NCBI RefSeq assembly: GCF_025917685.1
Contig: NZ_CP089518.1
Location: forward strand, 1,675,001 to 1,739,000
DNA: 64,000 bases
Origin: Bacillus cereus
GTDB taxonomy: Bacteria > Bacillota > Bacilli > Bacillales > Bacillaceae_G
Direction: 5' to 3'
The translations under genes and the position numbers were made by a program. The first letter of the stretch is position 1. Each line of letters starts with the position of its first letter. Below are positions 1-10,229 of the stretch, piece by piece. The notes below the pieces were generated by a model. That model worked only from the letters and a program-made list of their open reading frames with translations. It had not been told where the DNA came from and searched no databases.

Positions 1-1209
1 GCAATCTTTTATGGCAATAAAACGGCGATTTCTTATATCACACCAGTTGGGGATATATTTATTCATTTAATTAAGATGATTGTAGTACCAATTGTTATTT
101 CAGCATTAATTGTTGCGGTAGCTGGTGTAGGAGATATGAAAAAGCTTGGGAAACTAGGCGGGAAAACAATTCTTTATTTCGAAATTATTACGACGATTGC
201 TATTTTAATGGGATTAATTGCAGCGAATATATTCCAGCCAGGTACTGGCGTTGATATGAATAATTTGCAGCAAAGTGATATTTCTTCTTATAAACAAACA
301 GCAGATGCAACAGAGAAGAAAGGTTTTGCTGAAACGATTGTTCACATTGTACCGAAAAATATATTTGAGTCTATTACACAAGGTGACTTATTACCGATTA
401 TATTCTTCTCAGTACTATTCGGTTTAGGAGTTGCGGCAATTGGAGAAAAAGGAAAGCCTGTCTTTAACTTTTTTGAAGGTGTACTCGAAGCAATGTTTTG
501 GGTTACAAATCAAGTTATGAAATTTGCACCATTTGGTGTATTCGCATTAATTGCGGTTACGGTTGCAAAATTTGGTGTAGGTACACTACTTCCTTTAGGA
601 AAACTAGTGCTAGCTGTATACGTAACTGTTATACTATTCGTTGTGATTGTATTAGGTATTAATGCACGAATGGTTGGAGTAAATATTTTTACATTAATGA
701 AAATTTTAAAAGAAGAACTTATTCTTTCATTTACGACAGCAAGTTCAGAGGCTGTTTTACCTAATATAATGAGAAAGATGGAAGAGTTCGGTTGTCCAAA
801 GGCAGTTGCCTCTTTCGTAATTCCGACAGGTTATACATTTAACTTGACTGGATCAGCTATTTATCAAGCGTTGGCGGCATTGTTTGTTGCACAAATGTAC
901 GGTGTACACATGTCACTGATGGAGCAAATAACGTTATTATTCGTTCTCATGTTAACATCCAAAGGTATGGCGGGAGTTCCAGGTGCATCATTCGTTGTTG
1001 TATTAGCAACGTTAGGATCAATGGGATTACCTCTAGAAGGCATCGCATTAATTGCGGGAATTGACCGCATTTTAGATATGATTCGCTCAGCTGTCAATGT
1101 ATTAGGAAATGCATTAGCTGCCATTGTTATGTCGAAGTGGGAAGGCGAATTCGATGATGAGAAAGCAAAACAATATGTAGAAACAGTCAAACAAACAAAA
1201 GCAGCATAA
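1..1209 (+). CDS. Dicarboxylate/amino acid:cation symporter (GltP/DctA family), 5' end outside window
   Basis: Secondary carrier of the DAACS family, expected to import glutamate, aspartate or C4-dicarboxylates with protons or sodium across the cytoplasmic membrane. The reading frame is open from the first base of the window, so the N-terminus lies upstream and 402 residues are visible. Family marks are the serine-rich hairpin TTASSEAVLP, the unwound-helix segment FNLTGSAIY (equivalent of the NMDGT region) and the second hairpin SKGMAGVPGASF. aspA follows after 24 bp with its own SD, so the two look like one transcription unit; that pairing suggests aspartate or glutamate as substrate. Exact substrate cannot be read from sequence. 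Confidence 0.9.
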   Translation, partial: AIFYGNKTAISYITPVGDIFIHLIKMIVVPIVISALIVAVAGVGDMKKLGKLGGKTILYFEIITTIAILMGLIAANIFQPGTGVDMNNLQQSDISSYKQTADATEKKGFAETIVHIVPKNIFESITQGDLLPIIFFSVLFGLGVAAIGEKGKPVFNFFEGVLEAMFWVTNQVMKFAPFGVFALIAVTVAKFGVGTLLPLGKLVLAVYVTVILFVVIVLGINARMVGVNIFTLMKILKEELILSFTTASSEAVLPNIMRKMEEFGCPKAVASFVIPTGYTFNLTGSAIYQALAALFVAQMYGVHMSLMEQITLLFVLMLTSKGMAGVPGASFVVVLATLGSMGLPLEGIALIAGIDRILDMIRSAVNVLGNALAAIVMSKWEGEFDDEKAKQYVETVKQTKAA

Positions 1210-1233
1210 GAAATCGTTAAGGAGTGAAGAATC

Positions 1234-2673
1234 ATGGCAACATTAACCGAGGTTAAAAATGGAGTACGGATTGAAAAAGATTTTTTAGGTGAAAAAGAAG
1301 TGCCAAATTATGCGTACTATGGTGTGCAAACAATGCGTGCAGTAGAAAACTTCCCAATTACAGGATACAAAATTCATGAGGGCTTAATTAAAGCGTTCGC
1401 AATTGTAAAAAAAGCAGCAGCACTTGCTAATACAGATGTGGGAAGATTGGAATTGAAAAAGGGTGGCGCTATCGCAGAAGCATCACAAGAAATCCTTGAT
1501 GGGAAATGGCATGATCATTTCATCGTTGATCCAATCCAAGGCGGTGCAGGAACTTCAATGAATATGAATGCAAATGAAGTCATTGCCAATCGTGCCCTTG
1601 AATTATTAGGAATGGGTAAGGGAGACTATCATTATATTAGTCCAAACAGTCATGTAAATATGGCGCAATCAACAAACGATGCATTCCCAACAGCTATTCA
1701 TATTGCAACATTAAATGCATTAGAAGGTTTATTACAAACGATGGGTTATATGCATGATGTATTTGAATTAAAAGCAGAACAGTTCGATCATGTTATTAAA
1801 ATGGGTCGTACGCATTTACAAGATGCTGTGCCAATTCGTCTTGGACAAGAATTTAAAGCATACTCTCGCGTACTTGAGCGTGATATGAAACGAATTCAGC
1901 AATCTCGTCAACATTTATATGAAGTAAACATGGGAGCAACTGCAGTTGGTACAGGCTTAAATGCAGATCCGGAGTATATTGAAGCAGTTGTAAAACATTT
2001 AGCTACAATTAGTGAATTACCACTTGTTGGTGCTGAAGATTTAGTAGATGCAACGCAAAATACTGATGCGTACACTGAAGTATCTGCAGCGTTAAAAGTA
2101 TGTATGATGAACATGTCTAAAATTGCGAACGACCTTCGATTAATGGCATCAGGTCCACGTGTTGGATTAGCAGAAATTATGCTACCAGCTCGTCAACCAG
2201 GTTCATCTATTATGCCAGGTAAAGTAAACCCTGTTATGCCAGAAGTAATTAATCAAATTGCGTTCCAAGTAATTGGTAACGACCATACAATTTGCCTTGC
2301 TTCAGAAGCAGGACAATTAGAATTAAACGTTATGGAACCAGTACTTGTTTTCAACTTACTTCAATCTATTAGCATTATGAATAACGGTTTCCGTGCCTTT
2401 ACAGATAATTGCTTACAAGGAATTGAAGCGAATGAAGATCGCTTAAAAGAGTATGTTGAGAAGAGTGTAGGAATTATTACAGCCGTGAACCCTCATATCG
2501 GTTATGAAGCAGCAGCTCGCGTTGCGAAAGAAGCAATTGCAACAGGTCAATCCGTTCGAGAACTTTGTGTGAAAAATGGTGTATTGTCACAAGAAGAATT
2601 AGAGTTAATTCTAGATCCATTCGAAATGACACACCCAGGGATTGCAGGAGCAACTCTTTTAAAGAAAAATTAA
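1234..2673 (+). CDS. aspA: Aspartate ammonia-lyase (aspartase)
   Basis: Converts L-aspartate to fumarate and ammonia in the cytoplasm. The 479-residue length fits aspartases. The fumarase/aspartase superfamily signature [11 protein letters not shown] is present near residues 322-332, and the conserved substrate-binding segments [11 protein letters not shown] and [14 protein letters not shown] are intact. The ATG follows an AAGGAGTGAAG ribosome site. It lies directly after an amino-acid symporter and before a malic enzyme: uptake, deamination to fumarate and (after hydration elsewhere) malate decarboxylation would form one catabolic route. A strong terminator follows, so malic enzyme is probably transcribed separately or by read-through. 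Confidence 0.96.
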   Translation: MATLTEVKNGVRIEKDFLGEKEVPNYAYYGVQTMRAVENFPITGYKIHEGLIKAFAIVKKAAALANTDVGRLELKKGGAIAEASQEILDGKWHDHFIVDPIQGGAGTSMNMNANEVIANRALELLGMGKGDYHYISPNSHVNMAQSTNDAFPTAIHIATLNALEGLLQTMGYMHDVFELKAEQFDHVIKMGRTHLQDAVPIRLGQEFKAYSRVLERDMKRIQQSRQHLYEVNMGATAVGTGLNADPEYIEAVVKHLATISELPLVGAEDLVDATQNTDAYTEVSAALKVCMMNMSKIANDLRLMASGPRVGLAEIMLPARQPGSSIMPGKVNPVMPEVINQIAFQVIGNDHTICLASEAGQLELNVMEPVLVFNLLQSISIMNNGFRAFTDNCLQGIEANEDRLKEYVEKSVGIITAVNPHIGYEAAARVAKEAIATGQSVRELCVKNGVLSQEELELILDPFEMTHPGIAGATLLKKN

Positions 2674-2676
2674 AAG

Positions 2677-2703
2677 AAGAGGGGGACAATCCCCTCTTTT
2701 TTG
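2677..2703 (+). terminator. Intrinsic terminator after aspA
   Basis: Eight-base-pair stem AAGAGGGG/CCCCTCTT with a six-base loop, followed by a T-rich run. It starts right after the aspA stop codon. Confidence 0.85.
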
Positions 2704-2747
2704 TTTACAATATAGAAATGTTATATATGAATAGAGGTAGGGATGTT

Positions 2748-4460
2748 ATGAGTAAGTTTACAGTGGCTTCTAATGGTTCATTAGAAACGACATTAAGAGG
2801 AGTAGAAGTATTATCAACACCACTTTTAAATAAAGGGGTAGCTTTCACACAAGAAGAAAGAGAAGAATTAGGTTTAAAAGGGCTATTACCGCCTGCAGTT
2901 TTAACATTAGATGAACAAGCGCGCAGAGCGTATGAGCAATTTTGTTCTCAACCGGATGATTTATTAAAGAATGTATACTTAACAGCGTTACATGATCGAA
3001 ATGAAGTGTTATTCTATCGTATTTTAACAAATCATTTACGTGAAATGTTACCAATCGTATATACACCTACTGTTGGTGTAGCAATTCAAAGATATAGTCA
3101 TGAATATCGTAAACCACGCGGTGTTTATTTATCAGTTAATGATCCTTCAGGTATTGAAGAAGCATTTGCAAATATCGGTGCAACAGCTGAAAACATTGAT
3201 TTAGTCGTTGTAACAGATGGAGAAGGTATATTAGGAATTGGTGACTGGGGTGTTGGTGGAATTAACATCGCGATCGGGAAATTAGCTGTATATACGGCCG
3301 CAGTTGGAATCGATCCTAGTCGTGTATTACCAGTAATTTTAGATGTAGGTACAAATCGTGAGGAACTATTAAACAATCCATTTTATATTGGAAATCGTCA
3401 CCCTCGTATAACAGGTGAAGCTTACGATGAATTTATTGATACATTTGTACAAGCGGTAAATAAACAATTCCCGAAAGCACTTTTACATTGGGAAGACTTC
3501 AGTTCTCGAAATGCACGAAAAATTTTAGATAAATATCGTCATGACGTTTGTACATTTAATGATGATATTCAAGGTACAGGTGCAGTTTCGCTTGCTGCAG
3601 TATTATCGGCAGTAAAAGTTTCTGGTGTGCCGTTAAGTGAACACCGTGTCGTTGTGTTTGGTGCTGGTACGGCTGGAATCGGTATCGCAGATCAAGTAAG
3701 AGATGCAATGGTTCGCGTCGGATTATCAGACGAAGAATCTCATAATCGTTTCTGGTGTATTGACCGTAATGGATTAGTTACAGATAATATGGAAGATCTT
3801 CTTGATTTCCAAATTCCATATGCAAGAAAAGAAGCTGAAGTAAGTGAGTGGGAACAAAATGATGTAATCGGACTTGCTGAAGTTGTGAAACATGTAAAAC
3901 CGACAATTTTAATTGGTACATCTACTGTTGCGGGTGCATTTAAAGAGGAAATTATTAAAGAAATGGCTTCTCACGTAGAAAGACCAATCATATTACCGAT
4001 GTCGAATCCAACGCCACTTGCTGAAGCGAAACCAGCAGATTTAATCGAGTGGACAGAAGGAAGAGCGTTAGTTGCAACAGGAAGTCCGTTTGAACCGGTT
4101 ACATATAACGGTGTAACTTATGTGATTGGACAGTCAAATAACGCACTTATCTTCCCAGGACTAGGTCTTGGTACAATTGTTGTTCGTGCAAGCGTAATGA
4201 CAGACGGTATGTTTGCGGCAGCAGCTGAAGCTGTTGCAAGTATGGTAGATACAAGTCAGCCAGGAGCACCTATTTTGCCAGAAGTTGAAGAGTTACGTAA
4301 TATTTCTGAAATGGTTGCAATTGAAGTAGCGAAAGTTGCAGTTGCAGAAGGTGTTGCTAGAGAGAACTTAAGTGATAACGATATTAAGATTGCAGTGAAA
4401 GAAGCAATATGGGAACCGGAGTATCGCCAAATAAAAGCGGTAGAAAAGGATAGAATATAG
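2748..4460 (+). CDS. maeA: NAD-type malic enzyme
   Basis: Oxidative decarboxylation of L-malate to pyruvate. The protein is 570 residues long, the size of the large malic enzyme class (E. coli MaeA, B. subtilis MalS/YwkA), not the short YtsJ type. Visible motifs are the malate-binding stretch [14 protein letters not shown], the metal-site region [17 protein letters not shown] and the dinucleotide fold [16 protein letters not shown] chose the ATG that follows GAGGTAGGG by about eight bases; an in-frame ATG seven codons upstream (MNRGRDV) lacks a good SD. It sits between aspA and glnKL, consistent with C4-dicarboxylate catabolism. Cofactor preference is inferred from family length and not shown. 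The malS symbol would also be defensible. Confidence 0.93.
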   Translation: MSKFTVASNGSLETTLRGVEVLSTPLLNKGVAFTQEEREELGLKGLLPPAVLTLDEQARRAYEQFCSQPDDLLKNVYLTALHDRNEVLFYRILTNHLREMLPIVYTPTVGVAIQRYSHEYRKPRGVYLSVNDPSGIEEAFANIGATAENIDLVVVTDGEGILGIGDWGVGGINIAIGKLAVYTAAVGIDPSRVLPVILDVGTNREELLNNPFYIGNRHPRITGEAYDEFIDTFVQAVNKQFPKALLHWEDFSSRNARKILDKYRHDVCTFNDDIQGTGAVSLAAVLSAVKVSGVPLSEHRVVVFGAGTAGIGIADQVRDAMVRVGLSDEESHNRFWCIDRNGLVTDNMEDLLDFQIPYARKEAEVSEWEQNDVIGLAEVVKHVKPTILIGTSTVAGAFKEEIIKEMASHVERPIILPMSNPTPLAEAKPADLIEWTEGRALVATGSPFEPVTYNGVTYVIGQSNNALIFPGLGLGTIVVRASVMTDGMFAAAAEAVASMVDTSQPGAPILPEVEELRNISEMVAIEVAKVAVAEGVARENLSDNDIKIAVKEAIWEPEYRQIKAVEKDRI

Positions 4461-4464
4461 AAAA

Positions 4465-4497
4465 AAAGCCCGTTTATAATAATAAGCGGGCTTTCCT
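4465..4497 (+). terminator. Intrinsic terminator after malic enzyme
   Basis: Stem AAAGCCCG/CGGGCTTT with a T-containing tail, just downstream of the malic enzyme stop and upstream of glnK. Confidence 0.8.
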
Positions 4498-4534
4498 TGT
4501 TCATTTTTGAAAAAATACATAGGAAGTGGCAGCT

Positions 4535-5839
4535 TTGAATTGGAATCAATTATGGAAGAAAGATATGTCTCTTTTAATTATTTTAATGGTTGTTGTTCCG
4601 ATTGCTGGAGAGCTGAATTTTCATCCTTTTAATGATACGTTTCGTGTTAGCTTCGGGACACCGCTTTTCTTCTTTTTATTATTATTTTTAAGAAAAATGC
4701 CAGCAGCTGCTGCAGGTATTCTTGTCGGTATATCTGTAGTTTTATTCCGTGTATGTCTTGATTGGATCATGCAAGGTTCATTTCATATGACAGAATCATT
4801 TTATTTGCGCTACCCTGTGTTCTTTTATTATTTTATTTATGGAAGTCTTTTTTCGCTTTGTAGGGTGAATAAGTTTCATCAGAAGCCAATCGTTATTGGT
4901 TGCCTTGGGATTACAATTGAAATTATCGCAAGTATGTCAGAACTTGCGTTTTATCATATGTTAGTGCTCGGTACAACAATAACCGTTTCTGAAGTTAATA
5001 AACTCATCATTATTGCTATTTTTCGTAGTTTCTTTGCGCTTGGTTTTTTAAATATGATGAATTTGTATGAAACGAAATTAAAAGAATCGCAAGTGCGAAA
5101 AGAAAATGAAAAAATGTTGATGCACCTTTCTAATTTATATGTGGAATCAGTTCATTTGAAAAAAACGCTGCAAAATGCGGAGTTAATTACACAAGAAGCG
5201 TATCAATTATATCGTAATTTACAAGCGAACGATGATTTGAGTAGTATAGAAAATTATAGTAAAACAGCATTGAAAATAGCGGGAGAAGTGCATGAAATAA
5301 AAAAGGATAATCAAAGAATTTTTGCAGGATTATCTAAATTGTTATTAGATAAAAATGTGGCTGAGTATGTAGAAGGTCATGAGCTTGCGGAAATGATTGT
5401 GAGAATAAATGAGAAGTACGCTGACATGTTGGAAAAAGAGATACGTTTTTCAAAGCATATAGAAGGTGAACATGCAGAATATCATGTGTATACAGTCTTA
5501 TCAATTTTCAACAACTTAGTTGCAAATGCAGTTGAAGCAATCGAGGATAATGGTGTTATTATTATTAAGCTATATAAAATTGAAAAACATATATTCTTTG
5601 AAGTAATTGATGATGGACCTGGTATTGTACAAAAATATAAGAAATTAGTATTTAAACCTGGATTTACTTCGAAGTATGATCAAACGGGAACACCATCAAC
5701 AGGAATTGGACTTTCTTACATAAACGAAATGGTAACAGAACTCGGAGGAGAAGTAAGATTAGAAGACCGAAAAGCTGGCAGAGGGTGTAAGTTTGTAGTT
5801 TGTTTACCGGAGTGCAGTTTAAAGCGGGAAGGGGAATAA
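4535..5839 (+). CDS. glnK: Sensor histidine kinase, GlnK (YcbA) type
   Basis: Membrane sensor kinase expected to phosphorylate the response regulator encoded directly downstream. About 170 N-terminal residues hold five to six hydrophobic segments with no large extracellular domain. A coiled linker region and a C-terminal GHKL ATPase domain follow: N box FNNLVANAVEAIED, G1 box IDDGPGI and G2 region STGIGLSYINEMV. The architecture fits the B. subtilis GlnK family. The TTG chosen lies eight bases after AGGAAG; a GTG nine bases upstream overlaps that SD and is less likely. In B. subtilis GlnK-GlnL control glutaminase and glutamine transport; here the neighbours are aspartate and malate genes, so the signal may differ. 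Confidence 0.85.
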   Translation: MNWNQLWKKDMSLLIILMVVVPIAGELNFHPFNDTFRVSFGTPLFFFLLLFLRKMPAAAAGILVGISVVLFRVCLDWIMQGSFHMTESFYLRYPVFFYYFIYGSLFSLCRVNKFHQKPIVIGCLGITIEIIASMSELAFYHMLVLGTTITVSEVNKLIIIAIFRSFFALGFLNMMNLYETKLKESQVRKENEKMLMHLSNLYVESVHLKKTLQNAELITQEAYQLYRNLQANDDLSSIENYSKTALKIAGEVHEIKKDNQRIFAGLSKLLLDKNVAEYVEGHELAEMIVRINEKYADMLEKEIRFSKHIEGEHAEYHVYTVLSIFNNLVANAVEAIEDNGVIIIKLYKIEKHIFFEVIDDGPGIVQKYKKLVFKPGFTSKYDQTGTPSTGIGLSYINEMVTELGGEVRLEDRKAGRGCKFVVCLPECSLKREGE

Positions 5840-5841
5840 AG

Positions 5842-6774
5842 TTGTTTTATTATATCGTAGATGATGATGAAGTTTTCCGCTCTATGCTTTCGCAAATTAT
5901 TGAAGATGGTGATCTTGGGGAAGTAATTGGAGAATCGGAAGATGGTGCTTTTATTGAAGCAGATCAACTAAATTTTAAAAAAGTAGATATTTTATTTATT
6001 GATTTATTAATGCCGATGCGAGACGGGATTGAAACAGTTCGCCATATTGCGTCCTCTTTTACAGGGAAAATTATTATGATTTCTCAAGTTGAATCGAAAC
6101 AGCTTATTGGTGAGGCGTATACACTTGGAGTGGAATATTATATTACAAAGCCATTAAATAAAATTGAGGTTGTATCTGTTGTAAGAAAAGTAATGGAACG
6201 TATTCGTTTAGAGCGCTCTATACATGATATTCAAAAATCATTGAATAACGTTTTCAAGTGGGAACAGCCGCAAGTTCGAAATGAGCCAATGCAAGAAGGG
6301 AAAAAAATAGCGGATTCAGGACGCTATTTATTATCAGAACTTGGTATTGCGGGAGAGAATGGAAGTAAAGATTTACTTAGTATGCTGGAATATTTATATG
6401 GACAAGAAAAAGCACAAACGTTTGACTTTGGATTTCCTGCATTAAAAGATATTTTCCACTATATTACGATGAGGAAATTAGGAGATGGAGCTTTAGATAC
6501 GGATATTGATAAAGAGAAAAAAGCATCTGAACAAAGAGTGCGCAGAGCGATTTATCAGTCGTTAAATCATTTGGCCTCTCTAGGATTAACAGATTTTTCA
6601 AATCCGAAATTTGAAAGCTATGCTCCGAAATTTTTTGATTTCACTGTAGTTAGAAAACGTATGACTGAAATGACGAAAGATGAAGTAGCAACTTCTGGGC
6701 ATATACGTATTAATACGAAGAAATTTATTCAAGTGTTGTATTTTGAGGCGAAACGGTTGATGGAGATAGAGTAA
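5842..6774 (+). CDS. glnL: Response regulator, GlnL (YcbB) type
   Basis: Transcriptional response regulator partner of the preceding kinase. A CheY-like receiver occupies about residues 1-120, with acidic residues DDDE near the start, the phospho-acceptor region ILFIDLLMPMRDG and the lysine in YYITKPLNK. The rest is the YcbB-type DNA-binding region (typically RRAIYQSLNHLASLGLTDF) and not an OmpR, NarL or LytTR output. Sequence features closely match what I recall of B. subtilis YcbB/GlnL. The start is a TTG two bases after the glnK stop, preceded by GGGAAGGGG; an ATG further upstream inside glnK is unlikely. The tight spacing means co-expression with the kinase. 310 residues. Confidence 0.88.
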   Translation: MFYYIVDDDEVFRSMLSQIIEDGDLGEVIGESEDGAFIEADQLNFKKVDILFIDLLMPMRDGIETVRHIASSFTGKIIMISQVESKQLIGEAYTLGVEYYITKPLNKIEVVSVVRKVMERIRLERSIHDIQKSLNNVFKWEQPQVRNEPMQEGKKIADSGRYLLSELGIAGENGSKDLLSMLEYLYGQEKAQTFDFGFPALKDIFHYITMRKLGDGALDTDIDKEKKASEQRVRRAIYQSLNHLASLGLTDFSNPKFESYAPKFFDFTVVRKRMTEMTKDEVATSGHIRINTKKFIQVLYFEAKRLMEIE

Positions 6775-6804
6775 AAAGATGCTTATAAATAAGCATCTTT
6801 TTTT
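6775..6804 (+). terminator. Intrinsic terminator after glnL
   Basis: Stem AAAGATGCTTA/TAAGCATCTTT followed by seven T residues. Confidence 0.88.
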
Positions 6805-6889
6805 GTTAAATCTACATTTTATATTTTCTCTTGGAGCATGTAAAATGTTAGTTAAGAGAAACTGGTTTTAAATTAAAGAGGTGTAAAAA

Positions 6890-9800
6890 ATGAGTTTTAC
6901 ATTAAACAAATCGATTATTAAAGAAGTATGCGGAGAGACCTCATATAAAAGAGGCGAAGCTTATTATAAATCAAATAAAGTGATAGTAAATCATTATGAT
7001 GAAAATAAAGAAATTTGCGAGGCGACAGTAAAAGGGAACGAAGATTTTCATGTTACAGTAGAAAAAGCTAAAAAAGGTGATGTTGTTGCGAAATGTAGTT
7101 GTCCTTCATTAGCATCTTTTCAAACGTATTGTCAGCATGTTGCGGCAGTACTGATACAAATAAATTATAATCAGCAAATGGGTGGTATGCTCCCCGCTAG
7201 TAGTGAAAATATGAGCGGAAATGATCAATTGACAAGCGGGATGTTTCAGTTGTTTGCAGAGAAACCATTAAGACCAAAAAGTAAACAACACCGTTTTGAT
7301 ACACGTGAAATATTAGATGTTGAGTTTATATGTACACCAGTAGCTACGAAAAGTGGTGGGGCACTTCTAGGAATTCAGCTGAAACTTGCCAAAACGTATT
7401 TCGTAAATCATATTAGAGAATTTCTTTCTAAAGTGGAGAAAAGAGAGTCTTTTCATTGTTCGAATGAATTTACATATACACCGGATGTACATAGCTTCAG
7501 GCAAGAAACGGATGCGATTATTCAGCAACTAATTAAAATTCATCATAACGAAAAAATGTATGAGGATACGCTGGAAGTACACACAAAACAAGATGATAGT
7601 ATGATTTTAATACCGCCAGCTTCATGGACGGATATGCTTTCTTTACTTTCTAGAGTAGAGTTAGTGAGACTTAATCAAGGTGGACAATCGTTCCGTCGTT
7701 TGCATATTTCAAAAGGACTACTTCCCTTGCATTTTGAGTTTAATAAAGGTAGTAACGGTGGATTTACACTTTATATTGATGGGTTACAACAAGTAGACGT
7801 AATGGATACGTATAGTTATGCTCTATTTGGAGGAAAACTGTATCAGTTGAATGCTGAGGATTGTAAGCGGCTTATCGAATTACAAAAAATGATGAATCGC
7901 TCTAGTAGTAAACAATTGTATATTCCAGCAGATAAGATGGAACACTTTGTAGCAAAAGTTGTACCAGGATTAATGAAGCTTGGTACTGTGCGAATTGATG
8001 AAGTAATATCAGATCGTGTCGAAATGCCTTCGCTAAAAGCAAAACTGTATTTAGATCGAGTGAAAAATCGCTTGTTAGCAGGTCTCGAATTTCATTATGG
8101 AAACGTCTCGATTAATCCGTTAGAAGAGGATGGGCAGCCATCTGTTTTTAATCGTGATGAGAAAAAGGAAAATGAAATAATGGAAATTATGAATGAAAGT
8201 GCCTTTGCAAAGACAGAAGGCGGTTATTTTATGCATAATGAAGAAGCTGAATATAACTTTTTATATCATGTTGTTCCAACGTTAAAAGGTTTAGTTGATA
8301 TTTATGCGACGACAGCAATCAAATTACGCATTCATAAAGGAGATACTGCTCCTCTTATAAGGATTAGAAGGAAAGAGAGAATCGATTGGTTATCATTCCG
8401 CTTTGATATAAAAGGTATTCCAGAGGCAGAAATTAAAGGTGTATTAGTTGCTCTTGAGGAGAAACGGAAATATTATCGTTTAGCAAGTGGTTCTCTACTA
8501 TCACTTGAGAGTAAAGAGTTTAATGACATTAATCAGTTTATAAAAGAATCTAATATTCGAAAAGAGTTTTTAAAGGGAGAAGAAATAGACGTCCCTCTTA
8601 TTCGTAGTGTGAAATGGATGAATTCACTACAAGAAGGAAATGTTTTAAGTTTAGATGAGTCTGTTCAAAAGTTAGTAGAAAATATTCAAAACCCGAAAAA
8701 ATTAAAGTTTGCTGTGCCAAATACGTTAAATGCAGAAATGAGAGAGTATCAAGTATACGGATTTCAGTGGATGAAAACACTCGCACATTACCGTTTTGGG
8801 GGTATTTTAGCAGACGATATGGGACTAGGTAAAACGTTGCAAAGCATTGCTTTTATAGACTCTGTTTTGCCGGAAATTCGAGAGAAGAAACTGCCTATAT
8901 TAGTTGTCTCTCCATCTTCCCTTGTTTACAACTGGCTTAGCGAGTTGAAAAAATTCGCTCCACATATTAGAGCGGTTATTGCTGATGGAAATCAAGTGGA
9001 GCGCCGGAAAATTTTAAAGGATATAACGAAATTTGATGTTATCATTACGTCATATCCTTTACTTAGAAGAGATATAAGGTTATATGCAATGCCATTCCAT
9101 ACGTTATTTCTTGATGAAGCACAGGCGTTTAAAAATCATACGACGCAAACTGCAAGAGCAGTGAAAACAATTCAGGCAGAATATCGTTTTGGATTAACGG
9201 GAACACCTGTAGAAAATTCGTTGGAAGAGCTATGGTCTATTTTCCGTGTCGTCTTCCCAGAATTATTACCAGGAAGAAAAGAGTTCGGTGATTTAAGACG
9301 TGAAGATATTGCGAAGCGAGTAAAACCATTCGTGTTGAGAAGGTTAAAGGAAGATGTATTACAGGAGCTACCAGAAAAAATTGAGCACATACAATCATCA
9401 GAACTTTTATCAGATCAAAAGAGGCTTTACGCAGCTTATTTAGCGAAGTTAAGAGAAGAAACGTTAAAACATTTGGATAAAGATACGTTACGTAAAAATA
9501 AAATTAGAATATTAGCTGGTTTAACGAGGTTAAGGCAAATTTGTAATCATCCTGCATTGTTTGTTGATGATTATAAAGGGAGTTCAGCTAAATTTGAGCA
9601 GCTGTTAGAAATTTTGGAGGAATGCAGAAGTACAGGGAAGAGAATTCTTATATTTTCTCAATTTACGAAGATGCTTTCGATAATCGGGCGGGAATTAAAC
9701 CGTCAAGCCATTCCATACTTTTATTTAGACGGGAGTACACCTTCGGAAGAGCGTGTAGAGCTATGCAATCGGTTTAACGAGGGGGAAGGAGATTTATTCC

Positions 9801-10096
9801 TGATTTCTTTAAAGGCTGGTGGTACAGGACTAAATTTAACAGGTGCAGATACAGTTATATTGTACGACTTATGGTGGAATCCAGCTGTGGAACAACAAGC
9901 AGCGGATAGAGCGTATCGAATGGGACAAAAAAATACTGTGCAAGTGATTAAGTTAGTAGCACATGGAACAATTGAAGAAAAAATGCACGAGTTACAAGAG
10001 AGTAAGAAAAATTTAATCGCTGAAATTATCGAGCCAGGGGAAGAAAAGCTATCTTCTATTACGGAGGAAGAAATTCGCGATATTCTTATGATTTAA
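6890..10096 (+). CDS. SWIM zinc-finger SNF2-family helicase
   Basis: Large (1068 residues) DNA-translocating ATPase of the Swi2/Snf2 group. Domains in order: a SWIM zinc finger (C69-S-C71 and C81-Q-H83); a long SNF2 helicase-associated region to about residue 600; then the two RecA-like lobes. Motif I is DDMGLGKT (about residues 642-649), the Walker B box is DEAQ (about 742) and motif VI is QAADRAYRMGQ. Bacterial SWIM-SNF2 proteins are widespread in Bacillus and have no settled role; involvement in DNA repair or RNA polymerase recycling is speculation. It is a single-gene unit with its own SD (AAAGAGGTG) and a strong terminator. Confidence 0.93.
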   Translation: MSFTLNKSIIKEVCGETSYKRGEAYYKSNKVIVNHYDENKEICEATVKGNEDFHVTVEKAKKGDVVAKCSCPSLASFQTYCQHVAAVLIQINYNQQMGGMLPASSENMSGNDQLTSGMFQLFAEKPLRPKSKQHRFDTREILDVEFICTPVATKSGGALLGIQLKLAKTYFVNHIREFLSKVEKRESFHCSNEFTYTPDVHSFRQETDAIIQQLIKIHHNEKMYEDTLEVHTKQDDSMILIPPASWTDMLSLLSRVELVRLNQGGQSFRRLHISKGLLPLHFEFNKGSNGGFTLYIDGLQQVDVMDTYSYALFGGKLYQLNAEDCKRLIELQKMMNRSSSKQLYIPADKMEHFVAKVVPGLMKLGTVRIDEVISDRVEMPSLKAKLYLDRVKNRLLAGLEFHYGNVSINPLEEDGQPSVFNRDEKKENEIMEIMNESAFAKTEGGYFMHNEEAEYNFLYHVVPTLKGLVDIYATTAIKLRIHKGDTAPLIRIRRKERIDWLSFRFDIKGIPEAEIKGVLVALEEKRKYYRLASGSLLSLESKEFNDINQFIKESNIRKEFLKGEEIDVPLIRSVKWMNSLQEGNVLSLDESVQKLVENIQNPKKLKFAVPNTLNAEMREYQVYGFQWMKTLAHYRFGGILADDMGLGKTLQSIAFIDSVLPEIREKKLPILVVSPSSLVYNWLSELKKFAPHIRAVIADGNQVERRKILKDITKFDVIITSYPLLRRDIRLYAMPFHTLFLDEAQAFKNHTTQTARAVKTIQAEYRFGLTGTPVENSLEELWSIFRVVFPELLPGRKEFGDLRREDIAKRVKPFVLRRLKEDVLQELPEKIEHIQSSELLSDQKRLYAAYLAKLREETLKHLDKDTLRKNKIRILAGLTRLRQICNHPALFVDDYKGSSAKFEQLLEILEECRSTGKRILIFSQFTKMLSIIGRELNRQAIPYFYLDGSTPSEERVELCNRFNEGEGDLFLISLKAGGTGLNLTGADTVILYDLWWNPAVEQQAADRAYRMGQKNTVQVIKLVAHGTIEEKMHELQESKKNLIAEIIEPGEEKLSSITEEEIRDILMI

Positions 10097-10102
10097 TATG
10101 GA

Positions 10103-10144
10103 AAAAAAGCTATGCTTTCATAGAGATGAGAGCATAGCTTTTTT
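10103..10144 (+). terminator. Intrinsic terminator after the SNF2 helicase
   Basis: Stem AAAAAAGCTATGCT/AGCATAGCTTTTTT around a 14-base loop. It is symmetrical, so it could stop transcription from both sides. Confidence 0.88.
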
Positions 10145-10184
10145 GGTTGTAATAATTATATTTTGTTTTGTACAAAGTAAAGAG

Positions 10185-10228
10185 ATAAAGTGAAACTTTA
10201 ATCAGTGGGGGCATCACCCACTATTTAT
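10185..10228. repeat. Short partial bcr1-like repeat
   Basis: The 19 bases GTGAAACTTTAATCAGTGG are identical to the left end of the 143-bp insertion at 12330. As there, they are preceded by ATAAA. Here the element is only about 34 bp long, folds as AGTGGG/CCCACT, and ends at a TTTAT. Family knowledge: partial copies of the B. cereus group repeat bcr1 outnumber full ones and are associated with TTTAT/ATAAA flanks. It lies between the SNF2 terminator and the stop codon of the small reverse gene. Confidence 0.6.
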
Positions 10229-10229
10229 T

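Noticed and set aside
864..1235. Reverse open frame of 123 codons opposite the symporter gene
   Set aside because: Shadow of a membrane-protein gene; no SD and no family pattern.
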